A DNA stretch of 64,000 nucleotides, taken from assembly GCF_011046895.1 (NCBI RefSeq), contig NZ_CP049249.1, positions 62,001-126,000 on the forward strand. Reading direction: 5' to 3'. Shown here in pieces: positions 8,411 to 18,120 of this stretch. A program made the translations under genes and the position numbers. A model generated the notes under the pieces. It made no database searches. It was not told the origin of the DNA and saw nothing but the letters and a program-made list of their open reading frames with translations. This DNA comes from Rhizobium rhizoryzae. GTDB taxonomy: Bacteria; Pseudomonadota; Alphaproteobacteria; Rhizobiales; Rhizobiaceae. Every line of letters starts with the position of its first letter. Positions within the stretch are counted from its first letter, which is position 1.

Positions 8411-9736
8411 TCAAAAATCTGCCACTTTGCCCCATGCGGACTGCGAGAAGCGGTTGGGGTGATAGGGGCGCGGATCGACCAGCGGCTCCGCTCCCGTGAC
8501 GATGTCAGCGATCAGATGACCGGCTCCAGGGCCGATGCCGAAGCCGTGGCCACTGAAACCTGCGGCCAGGATGAAGCCCGGAACGGTTGGCGTCTCCCCG
8601 ATAGCTGGTACTCCGTCTGGGGTGGAATCGATATATCCGGCCCAGCTGGCAGTGATGCGGCGTTCCTTCAAGGCCGGCAGCAGTTGCGTGGCGCGCTCAT
8701 AGGTCAGCCGGATCGTCCCACGATCGACGGCCGGATCGAGGATTCGCATGAACTCCATCGGGGTCGGGCGGTCGAGCCGCCAGCGCGAGAGGCTCTCATG
8801 GCCGCTGCGCACGCCTTCAAGCCCCCCAGGCGACAGGGAGCGCCAACGGCGCAGGAACATTGGCAGGAACTGCGGCGCAAATCGAGCCTGTTGTGGAGTT
8901 GGGTCCACCTTGCCACGGCCGCTGATGGCCAGCGTATAACCACCGTCTCCCCGACGAGTGACAGAAACGCCCGCGGTATGCAGCGCATCGGGAAGCATGG
9001 CTTCGCCCGGCGCGACAGAGAGAATCGACGATCGGATGGACGCTTGCGGAAACCGGATGTCGAGTTGGCGGCAGAAGGAGGAGGCCCAGGCGCCGCCGGA
9101 TAGTATCGCGGTGCGAGTGCGGATCGTTCCATGCTCAGTGACCACGGCTGAAAGCCGCCCGCCTTCGGTCTCGATCCCGCGGGCAGCGCAGTTCTGAAGC
9201 ACGGTTCCGCCAAGCTTGAGTATGGCCCGCGCGACGGCTGGCGCGGCGCGGGACGGATCGGCAGTTCCATCACTTGGTGAAAACACTCCACCCTTCCAAG
9301 GACGGCCTGTCGCTTTACCCCGTTCGGCGGCAGCGACGCTGTCCAGCATATGGGTCGTTACTCCGACGGTGCGGGCGAAATCCCGCCAGCGCGCCCAGCT
9401 GGCCAGCTCTTCCTCATTGTTGCTGAGATAAAGCAGCCCGCAGCGGCGAAAACCGGTATCTTCATCGCTTTCCTGACGGAACTGTTCCCAGAGATCGAGG
9501 CTTTTCGTCGCCAGCGGCAGCTCCCGAGAGTCACGGTTCTGCTGGCGGCACCAACCCCAATTGCGGCTCGACTGTTCGGCCCCGATGCGACCCTTCTCCA
9601 ACAGGACGACCTTCAGCCCTCTTCTTGCGAGATAGTAGGCGGCAAAGACGCCAACAATACCGGCTCCGATGATGACGATATCAGCTGACCGGGGGAATTC
9701 ATCTGAGGTTTCCACGAGCATAAGCGGCGCTGGCAT
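8411..9736 (-). CDS. FAD-dependent oxidoreductase (DadA/glycine oxidase family), second copy
   Basis: 441-residue flavoprotein of the DAO family. The Rossmann motif DIVIIGAGIVGVFAAYYLAR starts near residue 21, and the C-terminal signature ILAAGFSGHGFGIGPGAG is near residue 400. The segment SSRNWGWCRQQNRD matches the region around the flavin in this family. The ATG at 9736 has AAGGAG about ten bases upstream; the frame opens further to 9787 without a better start. It is only distantly similar to the 342-1460 protein. It probably oxidises another secondary amine or D-amino acid. Its divergent neighbour is an Lrp regulator. Confidence 0.85.
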   Translation of the reverse strand: MPAPLMLVETSDEFPRSADIVIIGAGIVGVFAAYYLARRGLKVVLLEKGRIGAEQSSRNWGWCRQQNRDSRELPLATKSLDLWEQFRQESDEDTGFRRCGLLYLSNNEEELASWARWRDFARTVGVTTHMLDSVAAAERGKATGRPWKGGVFSPSDGTADPSRAAPAVARAILKLGGTVLQNCAARGIETEGGRLSAVVTEHGTIRTRTAILSGGAWASSFCRQLDIRFPQASIRSSILSVAPGEAMLPDALHTAGVSVTRRGDGGYTLAISGRGKVDPTPQQARFAPQFLPMFLRRWRSLSPGGLEGVRSGHESLSRWRLDRPTPMEFMRILDPAVDRGTIRLTYERATQLLPALKERRITASWAGYIDSTPDGVPAIGETPTVPGFILAAGFSGHGFGIGPGAGHLIADIVTGAEPLVDPRPYHPNRFSQSAWGKVADF

Positions 9737-9913
9737 GGGTGTCGGTCTCCTTGTCGCGCCACAAGCATAACGTCTCGTGACTGCCAAGGATGCCGCACAT
9801 TTCCATTGGACAGCAGAAGATTCCGTAGCCTCGCATCAATGCAAACGATCGTGCGGGAAGCCTCTTGGCAGAATGGAATAGACAAGGATCGCCATAGTGT
9901 TAAGCTCAGTCAA

Positions 9914-9937
9914 GAATTTTCGCAGCATTTAATTCTG
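9914..9937. promoter_or_regulatory. AT-rich inverted repeat upstream of Lrp gene
   Basis: AGAATT (9914-9919) and AATTCT (9932-9937) form perfect arms around a 12-base centre, 36 bases before the Lrp start codon. Lrp/AsnC proteins commonly bind AT-rich dyads in their own promoters, so autoregulation is plausible. The surrounding 9737-9972 region is the divergent promoter of the FAD oxidase and Lrp genes. Confidence 0.4.
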
Positions 9938-9972
9938 CAGGCATTTCGGCGGCTATCTGGAGACAAGCGTAG

Positions 9973-10449
9973 ATGAAACTGGACAGAATCGACATCAAGA
10001 TTCTCTATGAGCTGCAGAAGAACGGGCGCATTACCAATGTTGAACTTGCCGAGTTGGTCAACCTGTCGCCCAGCCCGTGTCTGATGCGCGTCAAGAAGCT
10101 TCAACAGGAAGGCTACATCGGGGGCTATTCTGCGCAAATCAACATCGGCAAACTTGGCCAGACCCTGACCGTCTTTACCGAGATCACGCTGAAGAACCAC
10201 CGCCAGATCGACTTTGCCCGTTTCCTTGCCGTGGTGGAGAAGATTGATCAGGTGATCGAGTGCCATCTCGTTTCGGGTGGCTACGACTATCTCATCAAGT
10301 TCGTTACCGCCGGCATCGGCGAGTATCAGGGAATCATGGAACGGCTGACCGACATGGATATCGGTATCGACAAGTATTTCAGTTTCGTCGTGCTGAAGTC
10401 ACCAATCGTCAAGGTGCACATGCCCCTGACAAGCCTGTTCCCTCTCTAG
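9973..10449 (+). CDS. Lrp/AsnC-family transcriptional regulator
   Basis: 158 residues, the usual Lrp length. The helix-turn-helix is at residues 1-50 (LDRIDIKILYELQKNGRI, then VELAELVNLSPSPCLMRVKKL). An RAM effector domain follows, with VIECHLVSGGYDYLIKF near residue 96. The ATG follows GGAGACAAGCGTAG. It converges with the peptide-type ABC operon and probably senses an amino acid. It could control that operon, the adjacent oxidase, or both. Confidence 0.92.
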   Translation: MKLDRIDIKILYELQKNGRITNVELAELVNLSPSPCLMRVKKLQQEGYIGGYSAQINIGKLGQTLTVFTEITLKNHRQIDFARFLAVVEKIDQVIECHLVSGGYDYLIKFVTAGIGEYQGIMERLTDMDIGIDKYFSFVVLKSPIVKVHMPLTSLFPL

Positions 10450-10482
10450 GATTTCGGCAATTTATGCAGGCAATGGCCCTCT

Positions 10483-12135
10483 TCAACCGTGGCCGTAGGT
10501 TCTGATCAGCTCGGGATCGAGCTTGAGGGAATCAAGCCATTGGGGATCGAGTTTTGGAACAGAAGAGAAAAGCAACTTTGAATAAGGATGTTGCGGCGCC
10601 TTCAGATCTGCTGGCGTGATCTCCTCGACTTTGCGGCCGCCATACATCACGACGATCTCGTCGCAGATAGCCTCGACGACCGACAGATCATGGCTGATGA
10701 AGATGTAAGACAGCGAAAGGTCGCGTTGAAGTTCCTTCAGGAGATCGATGATCGCGGCGGCGACGACCGTGTCGAGAGCCGATGTGATCTCATCGCAAAT
10801 GATCAGCTTCGGTTCGGCAGCAAGGGCGCGCGCGAAGTTGACGCGCTGCTTCTGGCCGCCTGAAAGCTCTTGTGGCCGCCGATGACGAAGCGATCTCGGC
10901 AGATGAACCATATCGAGCAACTGTTCGATGCGGGTGTCTCGCTTCTTGCCTTTCATCCCGTGATAGAAAGTCAGCGGCCGGCCGAGAATCTCCTCGATCG
11001 ATTTTTCCGGATTAAGCGCTGTGTCGGCATATTGGAAAACGATTTGCATTTCGCGCAATTGATCGCGGCTGCGTTGCCTTACAGTGCCTGCAAGCTTCCG
11101 GTTCTCAAAGATCATATTGCCAGTAGAGGGCGGCAGAATACCTGCAATGGTGCGAGCCAGTGTAGATTTCCCGCAGCCGGATTCGCCGATGATGCCGAGA
11201 TTGCGGCCCTTTCTTACCGTCAGGCTCACATCCTTCACCGCACGAATGAGCGGCAATTGGTCTGCCTGGAGAGGGCCATAGCCGGCAACCAGGCCGTTGA
11301 CTTCGAGAAGGACTTCCCGGCCAGTCACCACAATTTCGTCGCCGCGCGGCCTAGGCTCGAACGCTGCCAACAATTGGCGCGTGTAGGGATGCCGGGCACG
11401 TGACAGAATATCGGTCGTTGTGCCCACTTCCTGTACTTCACCGTTTCGCAGGACCACGATGCGGTCAGCGATCTGCGCAACCACAGCCAGATCGTGCGAC
11501 ACGTAAACGCCTGAAATGCCGCCCGCCTTCATCACCGACTTGAATGCACGCAGCACTTCGATCTGAGTGGTGACATCAAGGGCAGTGGTCGGCTCATCGA
11601 AGATGACGAGCTTCGGAGCGCCAATGAGCGCCATTGCGGCCGAAAGGCGCTGCAACTGGCCCCCGGACACTTGGTGGGGATAGCGTTTCCCTATCGTGTC
11701 TGGATCGGGTAGCGATAGAGCCCGGAACAGTTCAATCGCCTTTTCTTTCGCTTGCTCTACCGGCATTAACTCGTGGATACGAGTGACTTCGATAACCTGG
11801 TCGATAATACGTTTTGTCGGGTTGAACGCCGCCGCAGCCGACTGGGGGACATAGGCGACCTTTGTACCACGGATGCCGGCACGTTCGCGTTCGCTGAACG
11901 TTACCATGTCCTTCCCAGCGATCCGGACACTACCTCCGGAAATGCGACACCTCGACCGGGTATAGCCCATCAGTGTCAGGGCAATGGTCGTCTTGCCCGA
12001 CCCGCTTTCACCGATCAACGCCACGATCTCTCCCGCGGCAATGTCCAGGCTCACACCCTTTATGATATCGACGCAGCGGCCGCTGTCGGTTGTCGCCTCA
12101 ACTTTGAGATCACGTATTTCGACAAGGTTTTCCAT
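10483..12135 (-). CDS. Oligopeptide-type ABC transporter, two fused ATPase domains (DppD-DppF type)
   Basis: 550 residues containing two complete ATPase domains. The first has Walker A GESGSGKTT (about residue 41), signature VSGGQLQRL and Walker B LVIFDEP. The second has Walker A GESGCGKST (about 317), signature LSGGQKQRV and LIICDEIT. It energises the two permeases encoded just upstream; its ATG abuts the stop of the 12136-12978 permease gene. This fused form is common in rhizobial peptide/nickel-family (PepT) importers. The last residues before the stop (LDPELIRTYGHG) look like a complete C-terminus. Confidence 0.93.
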   Translation of the reverse strand: MENLVEIRDLKVEATTDSGRCVDIIKGVSLDIAAGEIVALIGESGSGKTTIALTLMGYTRSRCRISGGSVRIAGKDMVTFSERERAGIRGTKVAYVPQSAAAAFNPTKRIIDQVIEVTRIHELMPVEQAKEKAIELFRALSLPDPDTIGKRYPHQVSGGQLQRLSAAMALIGAPKLVIFDEPTTALDVTTQIEVLRAFKSVMKAGGISGVYVSHDLAVVAQIADRIVVLRNGEVQEVGTTTDILSRARHPYTRQLLAAFEPRPRGDEIVVTGREVLLEVNGLVAGYGPLQADQLPLIRAVKDVSLTVRKGRNLGIIGESGCGKSTLARTIAGILPPSTGNMIFENRKLAGTVRQRSRDQLREMQIVFQYADTALNPEKSIEEILGRPLTFYHGMKGKKRDTRIEQLLDMVHLPRSLRHRRPQELSGGQKQRVNFARALAAEPKLIICDEITSALDTVVAAAIIDLLKELQRDLSLSYIFISHDLSVVEAICDEIVVMYGGRKVEEITPADLKAPQHPYSKLLFSSVPKLDPQWLDSLKLDPELIRTYGHG

Positions 12136-12978
12136 TCAGGCGCTCCGGTCGCGAATTTTCTTCGGCAGGTTGTCGATCAGAAGATTGACGCTGATCGTCA
12201 GGCTCGCGATCGCCAGTGAGGGGACAATCACCGCAGGGGCGCCGAAAGGAAGCCCGCCGACATTTTCATGCACGAGGGCGCCCCAGTCGGCAAAAGGAGG
12301 CTGCACGCCGAGGCCCAGGAACGACAGGCCCGACAACAGCAACACGATGAAGACAAAGCGAAGGCCGAAATCCGCGAGTACAGGGCCTATGATGTTGGGC
12401 AGGATCTCCGAGCCGATGATGTAGAATATGCCTTCGCCGCGCGTGCGCGCCACCGTGATGTAATCCATGGTGTTGATGTTGACGGCGAGCGCGCGGGCGA
12501 AGCGATAGGCGCCAGGCGTGTAGATGACAGCGAGTGTGACGATAAGAACGGTGATCGACGAGCCAACGGCTGCGACAACAACCAAGCCCGAAAGCTTGCC
12601 CGGGATGGAGTTCATTGCGTCGAGAAACCGGCTCAGTGCTGCATCAAACCATCCGCCAATGACCGCCGCCGTCATGCCGAGCACGACGCCTGAGAAGCAT
12701 GCGATGGAAACGGCCGCAAGCGAGATGCCAACCGTGTAACGGGCGCCCATGAGAACCCGCGAAAGCATGTCGCGGCCAAGATAGTCCGAGCCAAGCCAGA
12801 ACCTGCTGCTCATCGCTCCGAAATAGTCCTCGTCAACGATCTCGCCGACCGGATGAGGAATGATATGCGGCGCGATGAGTGCCACGATTCCCCAGAAGAC
12901 GATGACAGTAAGTCCAATCATGCCGACCCAGCTGAAGCGGTAGCCGAACTTTTGTAAAAGCGGAATGGATGGGTTCAT
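12136..12978 (-). CDS. Oligopeptide-type ABC transporter permease (DppC-like)
   Basis: 280 residues with several hydrophobic segments. The DppC-type N-terminal loop (WLGSDYLGRDMLSRVLMGAR) is near residue 65, and the cytoplasmic EAA-type loop contains VARTRGEGIFYIIGSEILPN near residue 180. The ATG at 12978 is one codon inside the longest frame, which would begin with TTG. It lies three bases after the partner permease's stop. It forms the inner-membrane channel with the next upstream gene product. Confidence 0.9.
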   Translation of the reverse strand: MNPSIPLLQKFGYRFSWVGMIGLTVIVFWGIVALIAPHIIPHPVGEIVDEDYFGAMSSRFWLGSDYLGRDMLSRVLMGARYTVGISLAAVSIACFSGVVLGMTAAVIGGWFDAALSRFLDAMNSIPGKLSGLVVVAAVGSSITVLIVTLAVIYTPGAYRFARALAVNINTMDYITVARTRGEGIFYIIGSEILPNIIGPVLADFGLRFVFIVLLLSGLSFLGLGVQPPFADWGALVHENVGGLPFGAPAVIVPSLAIASLTISVNLLIDNLPKKIRDRSA

Positions 12979-12980
12979 GA

Positions 12981-13931
12981 TCAACGCAGCCTCGGGTTGG
13001 CAAGAATGGCAACGATATCTGCGAGTGTAATCAGGCTAAGATAACCGACGCAGAAGATCATGGCGCAGGACTGGATGAGGGGTAAATCGCGCGTTGCCAC
13101 CCCATCGACCATCAGCTTTGCGATGCCTGGATAATTGAAGATTGTCTCGACGATGATCACTCCGCCCACGAGGTAGGATAGTGATAGGGCGATGGCATTG
13201 ACGATGGGGCCAACCGCGTTCGGCAAGGCGTGGCGCAAAATAATGCGGGGGCGTGAGGCTCCCTTGAGTAAGGCTGTCTCGACATAGGGTGTACTGAGAG
13301 TATCGATGACGGCCGCGCGGGTCATTCTGATCATCTGTGCCGCGACCACGAACGTCAGACTAATGACCGGCATGGCGTAGACTTTGAGCAATTGCCAAAC
13401 CGAGGTGACGTCATTGGCGAAAGACAGCGCTGGCAGCCATTTGAGATAGACCGAGAACACGAGCACCGCTGCCGTCGCGACCATGAATTCAGGGATGGAG
13501 ATGACGCCGATCGTAAGAATGGTCACTGAACGGTCATAGAGCGATCCGCGGAACATCGCCGCGGTAATGCCAAGCGTCAACGCAAGCGGCACGGCAAACA
13601 TCGCGGTGATGCCGGCCAGTCTCATGGTGTTGACGAAGCGGCCACCGATCAGTTGGGCTACAGGGACATTGTTGACGTAGGACGTCCCAAGATCACCCGA
13701 TGCCAGCCCGCCAAGCCAACGTAGAAACCGTAAATAGGCGGGGTCATCAAGATGCATGGCGCTGCGGAGTCCGGCGATGGCTTCCGGAGTAGCTGCCTGA
13801 CCGAGAAGAATTGTCGCCGTATCGCCCGGCAGCATAGCCGTTGCGAAGAACACTGCGAAAGACACGATCAGGAGTGTCAGGGCAGCGATCAGAAGCCGAA
13901 CTGCGATTAGATCGAGTACGTATCTGCTCAA
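12981..13931 (-). CDS. Oligopeptide-type ABC transporter permease (DppB-like)
   Basis: 316 residues from a TTG at 13929-13931, which has AGGGG about seven bases upstream and gives the standard DppB length. The frame stays open to a GTG at 14060 but would add an atypical soluble leader. Features are FFATAMLPGDTATILLGQAA in the first periplasmic loop, the EAA-like loop with KGASRPRIILRHALPNA near residue 210, and six predicted membrane segments. It pairs with the 12136-12978 permease. The start codon choice is moderately secure. Confidence 0.87.
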   Translation of the reverse strand: MSRYVLDLIAVRLLIAALTLLIVSFAVFFATAMLPGDTATILLGQAATPEAIAGLRSAMHLDDPAYLRFLRWLGGLASGDLGTSYVNNVPVAQLIGGRFVNTMRLAGITAMFAVPLALTLGITAAMFRGSLYDRSVTILTIGVISIPEFMVATAAVLVFSVYLKWLPALSFANDVTSVWQLLKVYAMPVISLTFVVAAQMIRMTRAAVIDTLSTPYVETALLKGASRPRIILRHALPNAVGPIVNAIALSLSYLVGGVIIVETIFNYPGIAKLMVDGVATRDLPLIQSCAMIFCVGYLSLITLADIVAILANPRLR

Positions 13932-14078
13932 GTGTGGGCCCCTGCTGAACAGAGTTTCAAGATGATGGACAAAGCCGCGCAGCGAAATTAAGGCGGATCG
14001 AGTATCAACGATGAAATGTTGATCCCGCCAAAAAGGGACGACAAGGCGATACGGTGACACCTCGTCGTCCGCTGCTTG

Positions 14079-15689
14079 TTAGCCATCCAGCCAGACATAT
14101 TCGGCGAACGCATACCCCATTTGTCCACCCAGCGGGTTGGCTTCAAGGCCCTTCAGCTTTGCCGACAGAGCATCCACATTGGACAGAAAGACAGGGATGA
14201 CGGTTCCGGCTTGCTCTGAGATCATGACCTGCATTTCATCATAGATCGCCTTGCGCTTCGCCTGATCAAGAAGACCACGCGCCTCGACCAGCATTCCGTC
14301 GAATTTCGTCGACTTGAACTTGCTCTCGTTCCACGGTGCATCGGACGAATAGAGCAGTGAGAACAGGATGTCGGGCGTCGGGCGCGGGTTGATATTGCCG
14401 AAATGCACGGGCGCCTTCAGCCAGTAATTCGACCAATATCCATCGGAAGGTACGCGTTGCACATCGAACTTCATACCGATTTCAGCGCCTGCCTGCTGAA
14501 CCAGTGTGGCCATGTCAACCGACGACGTTGCGGCATCGGACGCAATAACCGGAATGGACTGGCCGACCAGTCCTGCCTTCTGGAAGTGGAACTTAGCCTT
14601 TTCGGGATCGAAGGCTTTCGGCTTCAGCTCGGCATTGTAATAGATGCTTGCGGGGGAAACAGGCTGGTCGTTGGCGAGCTCGGCAAGGCCGCGCATGACC
14701 GATTTCTGGATCTGCTCACGATTGATCAGGTTTTTCATACCGGCCACGAAATCGGCCTTGCTGCCCGGCTCCATATCCAGGCGCATGTTGAGATTGGTGT
14801 AGTTCCCGGACGTAGTCTGCGACAGGGCGAATCCCGGCTGGCTTTCGACCAGCTTCATGGAACGAGGTTTAATGGATGCCGCCAGTTGAATGTCGCCTGA
14901 AAGCAGCGCATTGACGCGCGCATTGTCGTCGCTGATGGCAAAATACTCGAAGGAATCGATGTGTGCACCCCCGGACTTGAAGTAGTTCGGGTTCTTGACG
15001 GCGACAGACTTGACGCCCGGTTCGAAACTCTCGAGCTTGAAGGCGCCTGTGCCGATGCCCTTGGAAAAGTCCGTCGTGCCGTCCTGGACGATCATGAAAT
15101 GATGCATCGCCAGTATGGTCGGCAGGTCGGCATTGGGGTTTGCTAGGGTTATCTCTGCAGTCAGCGGGTCGATAGCCCTGACGCTGGTGATCTGCTTTGC
15201 GATCGAATTGACCTTGGAGCCAACATCCGGGTTCAAGTGCCGCATCAAAGAGAAGACGACATCCTGAGACGATAGGGTCTTGCCATCATGGAAGGTGACG
15301 CCAGAGCGCAGCTTGACCGTCCAGACCTTCGCATCCGAACTCTCCACGCGCTCGGCAAGCTCCATTCGCGTTACGCCACTCTTATCGAGGAAAGTCAGTC
15401 GGTTGTAGAGTGCGCAACAGCGGACATAGTCCGTCGACAGCGAGGCCTTGGCCGGGTCGAGCGTGTCAGCCGTCGATGCTGACCAGCCTGCAGCCTTGAG
15501 ATGTCCGCCCGACTTGGGTGTTGCGGCAAGGGCGCTGGTGGCGCGTCCGAGAATTGTAGCTCCGGCCGTCATGGCAACGCCGCCTGCCATGAGCATGTGG
15601 AGAAGCTCGCGACGCGTGGCGCCGCGGCGAATGGCGCTTTCCACCATCGCGTCGTCTGACGAAGTCCAATTGAGAGATTTGTCGGTCAT
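14079..15689 (-). CDS. Extracellular solute-binding protein, family 5, Tat-type signal
   Basis: 536-residue SBP_bac_5 protein. The N-terminus has a twin-arginine-like motif (GATRRELLHMLMAGGVAM, near residue 24) and an ALAATPKSGG cleavage region around residue 56. Family blocks are KVWTVKLRSGVTFHDGKTLS and DVVFSLMRH near residue 140. It is the first gene of the importer operon, and bases 13932-14078 separate it from the permease genes. Proteins of this family bind peptides, opines, amines or sugars. Neighbouring amine-catabolism genes suggest an amine or amino-acid derivative as ligand, which is inference. Confidence 0.92.
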   Translation of the reverse strand: MTDKSLNWTSSDDAMVESAIRRGATRRELLHMLMAGGVAMTAGATILGRATSALAATPKSGGHLKAAGWSASTADTLDPAKASLSTDYVRCCALYNRLTFLDKSGVTRMELAERVESSDAKVWTVKLRSGVTFHDGKTLSSQDVVFSLMRHLNPDVGSKVNSIAKQITSVRAIDPLTAEITLANPNADLPTILAMHHFMIVQDGTTDFSKGIGTGAFKLESFEPGVKSVAVKNPNYFKSGGAHIDSFEYFAISDDNARVNALLSGDIQLAASIKPRSMKLVESQPGFALSQTTSGNYTNLNMRLDMEPGSKADFVAGMKNLINREQIQKSVMRGLAELANDQPVSPASIYYNAELKPKAFDPEKAKFHFQKAGLVGQSIPVIASDAATSSVDMATLVQQAGAEIGMKFDVQRVPSDGYWSNYWLKAPVHFGNINPRPTPDILFSLLYSSDAPWNESKFKSTKFDGMLVEARGLLDQAKRKAIYDEMQVMISEQAGTVIPVFLSNVDALSAKLKGLEANPLGGQMGYAFAEYVWLDG

Positions 15690-15767
15690 TTCATTCCCCT
15701 TTTTTCGTCTGGTTATCGGGCCGCCCGTCTTGAAGCAGGCTTTGCTCGTCGTTGCGTTGAAGGTTTG

Positions 15768-16487
15768 TCAGCTCCGTGCGGCAGCTGCAGCATCGGCAAG
15801 GCCGGCCATGGAGGTGAAGTGATAGTCGGGTTTGGTGAACTTCGCTGGCTCGATCGTGCCGCCATAGCCGTTCACCGCATGGCGCCGTTCGATCCAGCAA
15901 TTCGTCATGCCCAGGTCCCGCGAGACACCGATGTCATGATACTGGCTCTGCGCTACATGCAGGATGTCATTCTTGTCTGCGCCTTCATCGGCCACGAACT
16001 CGAAGACCTTGTGAAAGAAGGCAGGGTCCGGCTTTTCAGTACCCGTATCGTCCGCCGTAAAGGCGCCATGAAAGGGATGTCCGAGCTCGGCAGAAAAATG
16101 ATCGAACGCCCAACGACGGGCATTGGTCATGGCAATGAGGCGATAGTTGCGCGCCAGTCGTGCCATGGCCTCGGCGCTATCCGGAAAGGCCTTCCACGTC
16201 TTGGCGGAATCGCGCAAGCGTTCGCCTGAGGCTTTATCGACCGGCAAGCCGAGTGCCGGGGCAATGGCCAGATAGACACGAACGAGGTCGTCCGGAAACA
16301 GATCGGCATCCTTGGCATAGCGAGCCGATCGATAGAGGCGAAGTGCTTCCTCACCATCAATCGTGACACCTGCTTCCGCCGCGATTTCGCTAAGGCAGGA
16401 CGTCAGCCCGCCTTCGAAATCGATTAGCGTTCCGACGACGTCGAAACTCATGTATTTGAATTCAGGCAGCGATTTACTCAATTTCAT
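15768..16487 (-). CDS. HAD-superfamily hydrolase, haloacid dehalogenase type II-like
   Basis: 239 residues. Motif I is MSFDVVGTLIDFEGG (nucleophilic Asp near residue 15), motif II LIAMTNARR (about 120), motif III TEKPDPAFF (lysine about 153), and motif IV ILHVAQSQYHDI. The HVAQSxxHD pattern is typical of type II haloacid dehalogenase-like proteins. ATG 16487 is preceded by GGGGA very closely, so the start is uncertain; a GTG at 16514 lacks a ribosome site. It precedes the ABC operon by 78 bases and is probably its first gene. A second, dissimilar HAD-II gene lies at 19286. True dehalogenation is not implied. Confidence 0.85.
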   Translation of the reverse strand: MKLSKSLPEFKYMSFDVVGTLIDFEGGLTSCLSEIAAEAGVTIDGEEALRLYRSARYAKDADLFPDDLVRVYLAIAPALGLPVDKASGERLRDSAKTWKAFPDSAEAMARLARNYRLIAMTNARRWAFDHFSAELGHPFHGAFTADDTGTEKPDPAFFHKVFEFVADEGADKNDILHVAQSQYHDIGVSRDLGMTNCWIERRHAVNGYGGTIEPAKFTKPDYHFTSMAGLADAAAAARS

Positions 16488-16730
16488 ATCCCCAGTTTCG
16501 AACGCATAGGACACCGGTTGGGCGCGCCTGACGAAAGATTATGCTGTTCCTGATCCCGAGCGACCGGGCCATGCTGGCAAGACCCTCAAATTTCAGGGAT
16601 GTAGGCCTTTGCTTTCTGCGAGTTTGGCACGTCCTTCGGGTCGTTGAAGCCGAATCTTCGGCATGCCGCGGCACAAAATTCTAAAATGACGCCTTGCGCG
16701 ATATTTCGGAGGGATCGACTTAACACGGCC

Positions 16731-18107
16731 TTATTCCTTCAATGATCGGCGGACGTCCGGATCCTCCAGCGTCTGGTCGAGCGTCTTGGCTGTTCGTTCG
16801 AGAATGGCGTCGATGTCCTCATCGGTGCAGCAGAGCGGAGGAGCATATCCCAACACACCATTGGCGAATGCGCGAATGACGAGCCCGTTGCTCCAGGCAC
16901 GGTCAAATAGGCGACGCGAAGCCTGTGCTTCTGCGGGCAGAGGTGTTTTCGCCGTCTTGCTGGATACCAGTTCGATTGCCGCCAACATGCCCCGGCCCCG
17001 AACATCGCCGACCAGAGGATGATCGCGGAGCGCCTCAAGCCCGGCCATCAGCCGCGCGCCAGCTTTTACTCCGTTTTCGAGCAAGCCGCCCTCGTAAAGC
17101 CTGAGCACTTCGAGGCCCACGGCAGCGCTGACGGGATGCGCCGAATAGGTGTAGCCGTGACCGACTGCGGATGTGCCGGCGCCATCGGCAATCACCTGAT
17201 AGACATGGTCCGCCATAAATACTGCACCCATGGGTACATAGCCTGAGGTGAGCCCCTTGGCGGTCGTCATGAAATCCGGAACGATCTCATCTTCCGAGCA
17301 GGCGAATAGAGGGCCCGTGCGACCAAAGCCGGTTATGACCTCGTCAGCCACGAAGAGGATATCGAGTTCGTGACAGAGATCCCGGATGGCCTTGATCCAT
17401 CCCTTCGGAGGGACGATCACGCCGCCGGAGCCTTGGATCGGCTCTGCATAGAATGCTGCTACCCGGTCACGACCAACTGCCTCGACCTTGGCGCGCAGGT
17501 GGGCAAGTGATGCCTCGATGATTGATGTTGCGTCCTCCCCGACCGGGTTGCGGTAAGGATAGGGTGATGGAATTTTGTGCTGCCAGTCGAACGGGATGCC
17601 AAAGCCTGCGTGAAAGTTCGGCAATGCCGTCAGGCCGGCACCGACCGTCGACGAGCCATGATAGCCTTGTTCAATCGAGATAAACTGGTCGCGTTGGGGT
17701 TGGCCCTTGGCGATCCAGTAGTAGCGGATGAAGCGGATCGTACTATCGACAGCATCTGAGCCTCCGAGGGTGAAGTAGATGTGGTTCAGGTCCCCCGGCG
17801 CACGGTCTGCCAGCTCGGATGCAAGGCGGATTGCCGGCTCGGATCCCAGACCGAAATACGCTGTCGCATAGGGCAGTTCCCGCATCTGGCGCGACGCCGC
17901 CTCGACGATTGAATCATGGCCATAGCCTGCATTGACGCACCACAACCCCGCGAACCCGTCGACCAATTGATGCCCGGAGGCGTCAGTCACCATTGCTCCC
18001 TTGGCGCTAGCCAGCACGCGAACACCTTGCTGCTCATGACCTCGATAGGAGGCGACTGGATGGACCAGGTGAGCACGATCAAGCTCGACGAGGGAATTGT
18101 TGAACAT
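16731..18107 (-). CDS. Class III (omega) aminotransferase, PLP-dependent
   Basis: 458 residues, normal for the family. Features are DGFAGLWCVNAGYGHDSI near residue 40, SGGVIVPPKGW near 230, FVADEVITGFGRTGP (PLP-binding Asp) near 255, and the lysine of TTAKGLTSGYVPMGAV near 290. These match omega-amino acid/putrescine:pyruvate transaminases. ATG 18107 has GGAG six bases upstream; an earlier in-frame ATG at 18113 sits inside that site. It lies 13 bases after the GNAT gene. Within this cluster a role on an omega-amino acid such as GABA, or on a diamine, would link the oxidase products to succinate semialdehyde; that link is inferred. Confidence 0.9.
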   Translation of the reverse strand: MFNNSLVELDRAHLVHPVASYRGHEQQGVRVLASAKGAMVTDASGHQLVDGFAGLWCVNAGYGHDSIVEAASRQMRELPYATAYFGLGSEPAIRLASELADRAPGDLNHIYFTLGGSDAVDSTIRFIRYYWIAKGQPQRDQFISIEQGYHGSSTVGAGLTALPNFHAGFGIPFDWQHKIPSPYPYRNPVGEDATSIIEASLAHLRAKVEAVGRDRVAAFYAEPIQGSGGVIVPPKGWIKAIRDLCHELDILFVADEVITGFGRTGPLFACSEDEIVPDFMTTAKGLTSGYVPMGAVFMADHVYQVIADGAGTSAVGHGYTYSAHPVSAAVGLEVLRLYEGGLLENGVKAGARLMAGLEALRDHPLVGDVRGRGMLAAIELVSSKTAKTPLPAEAQASRRLFDRAWSNGLVIRAFANGVLGYAPPLCCTDEDIDAILERTAKTLDQTLEDPDVRRSLKE

Positions 18108-18120
18108 TTTCATCTCCGGA

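Noticed and set aside
7763..9103. 446-codon rightward frame
   Set aside because: It is antisense to the LysR and FAD oxidase genes and shows no domain.
16640..16680. Short GCCGAA/TTCGGC stem between HAD and aminotransferase genes
   Set aside because: Six-base arms with a two-base centre, no T-run, and such short GC stems are expected by chance in GC-rich DNA.
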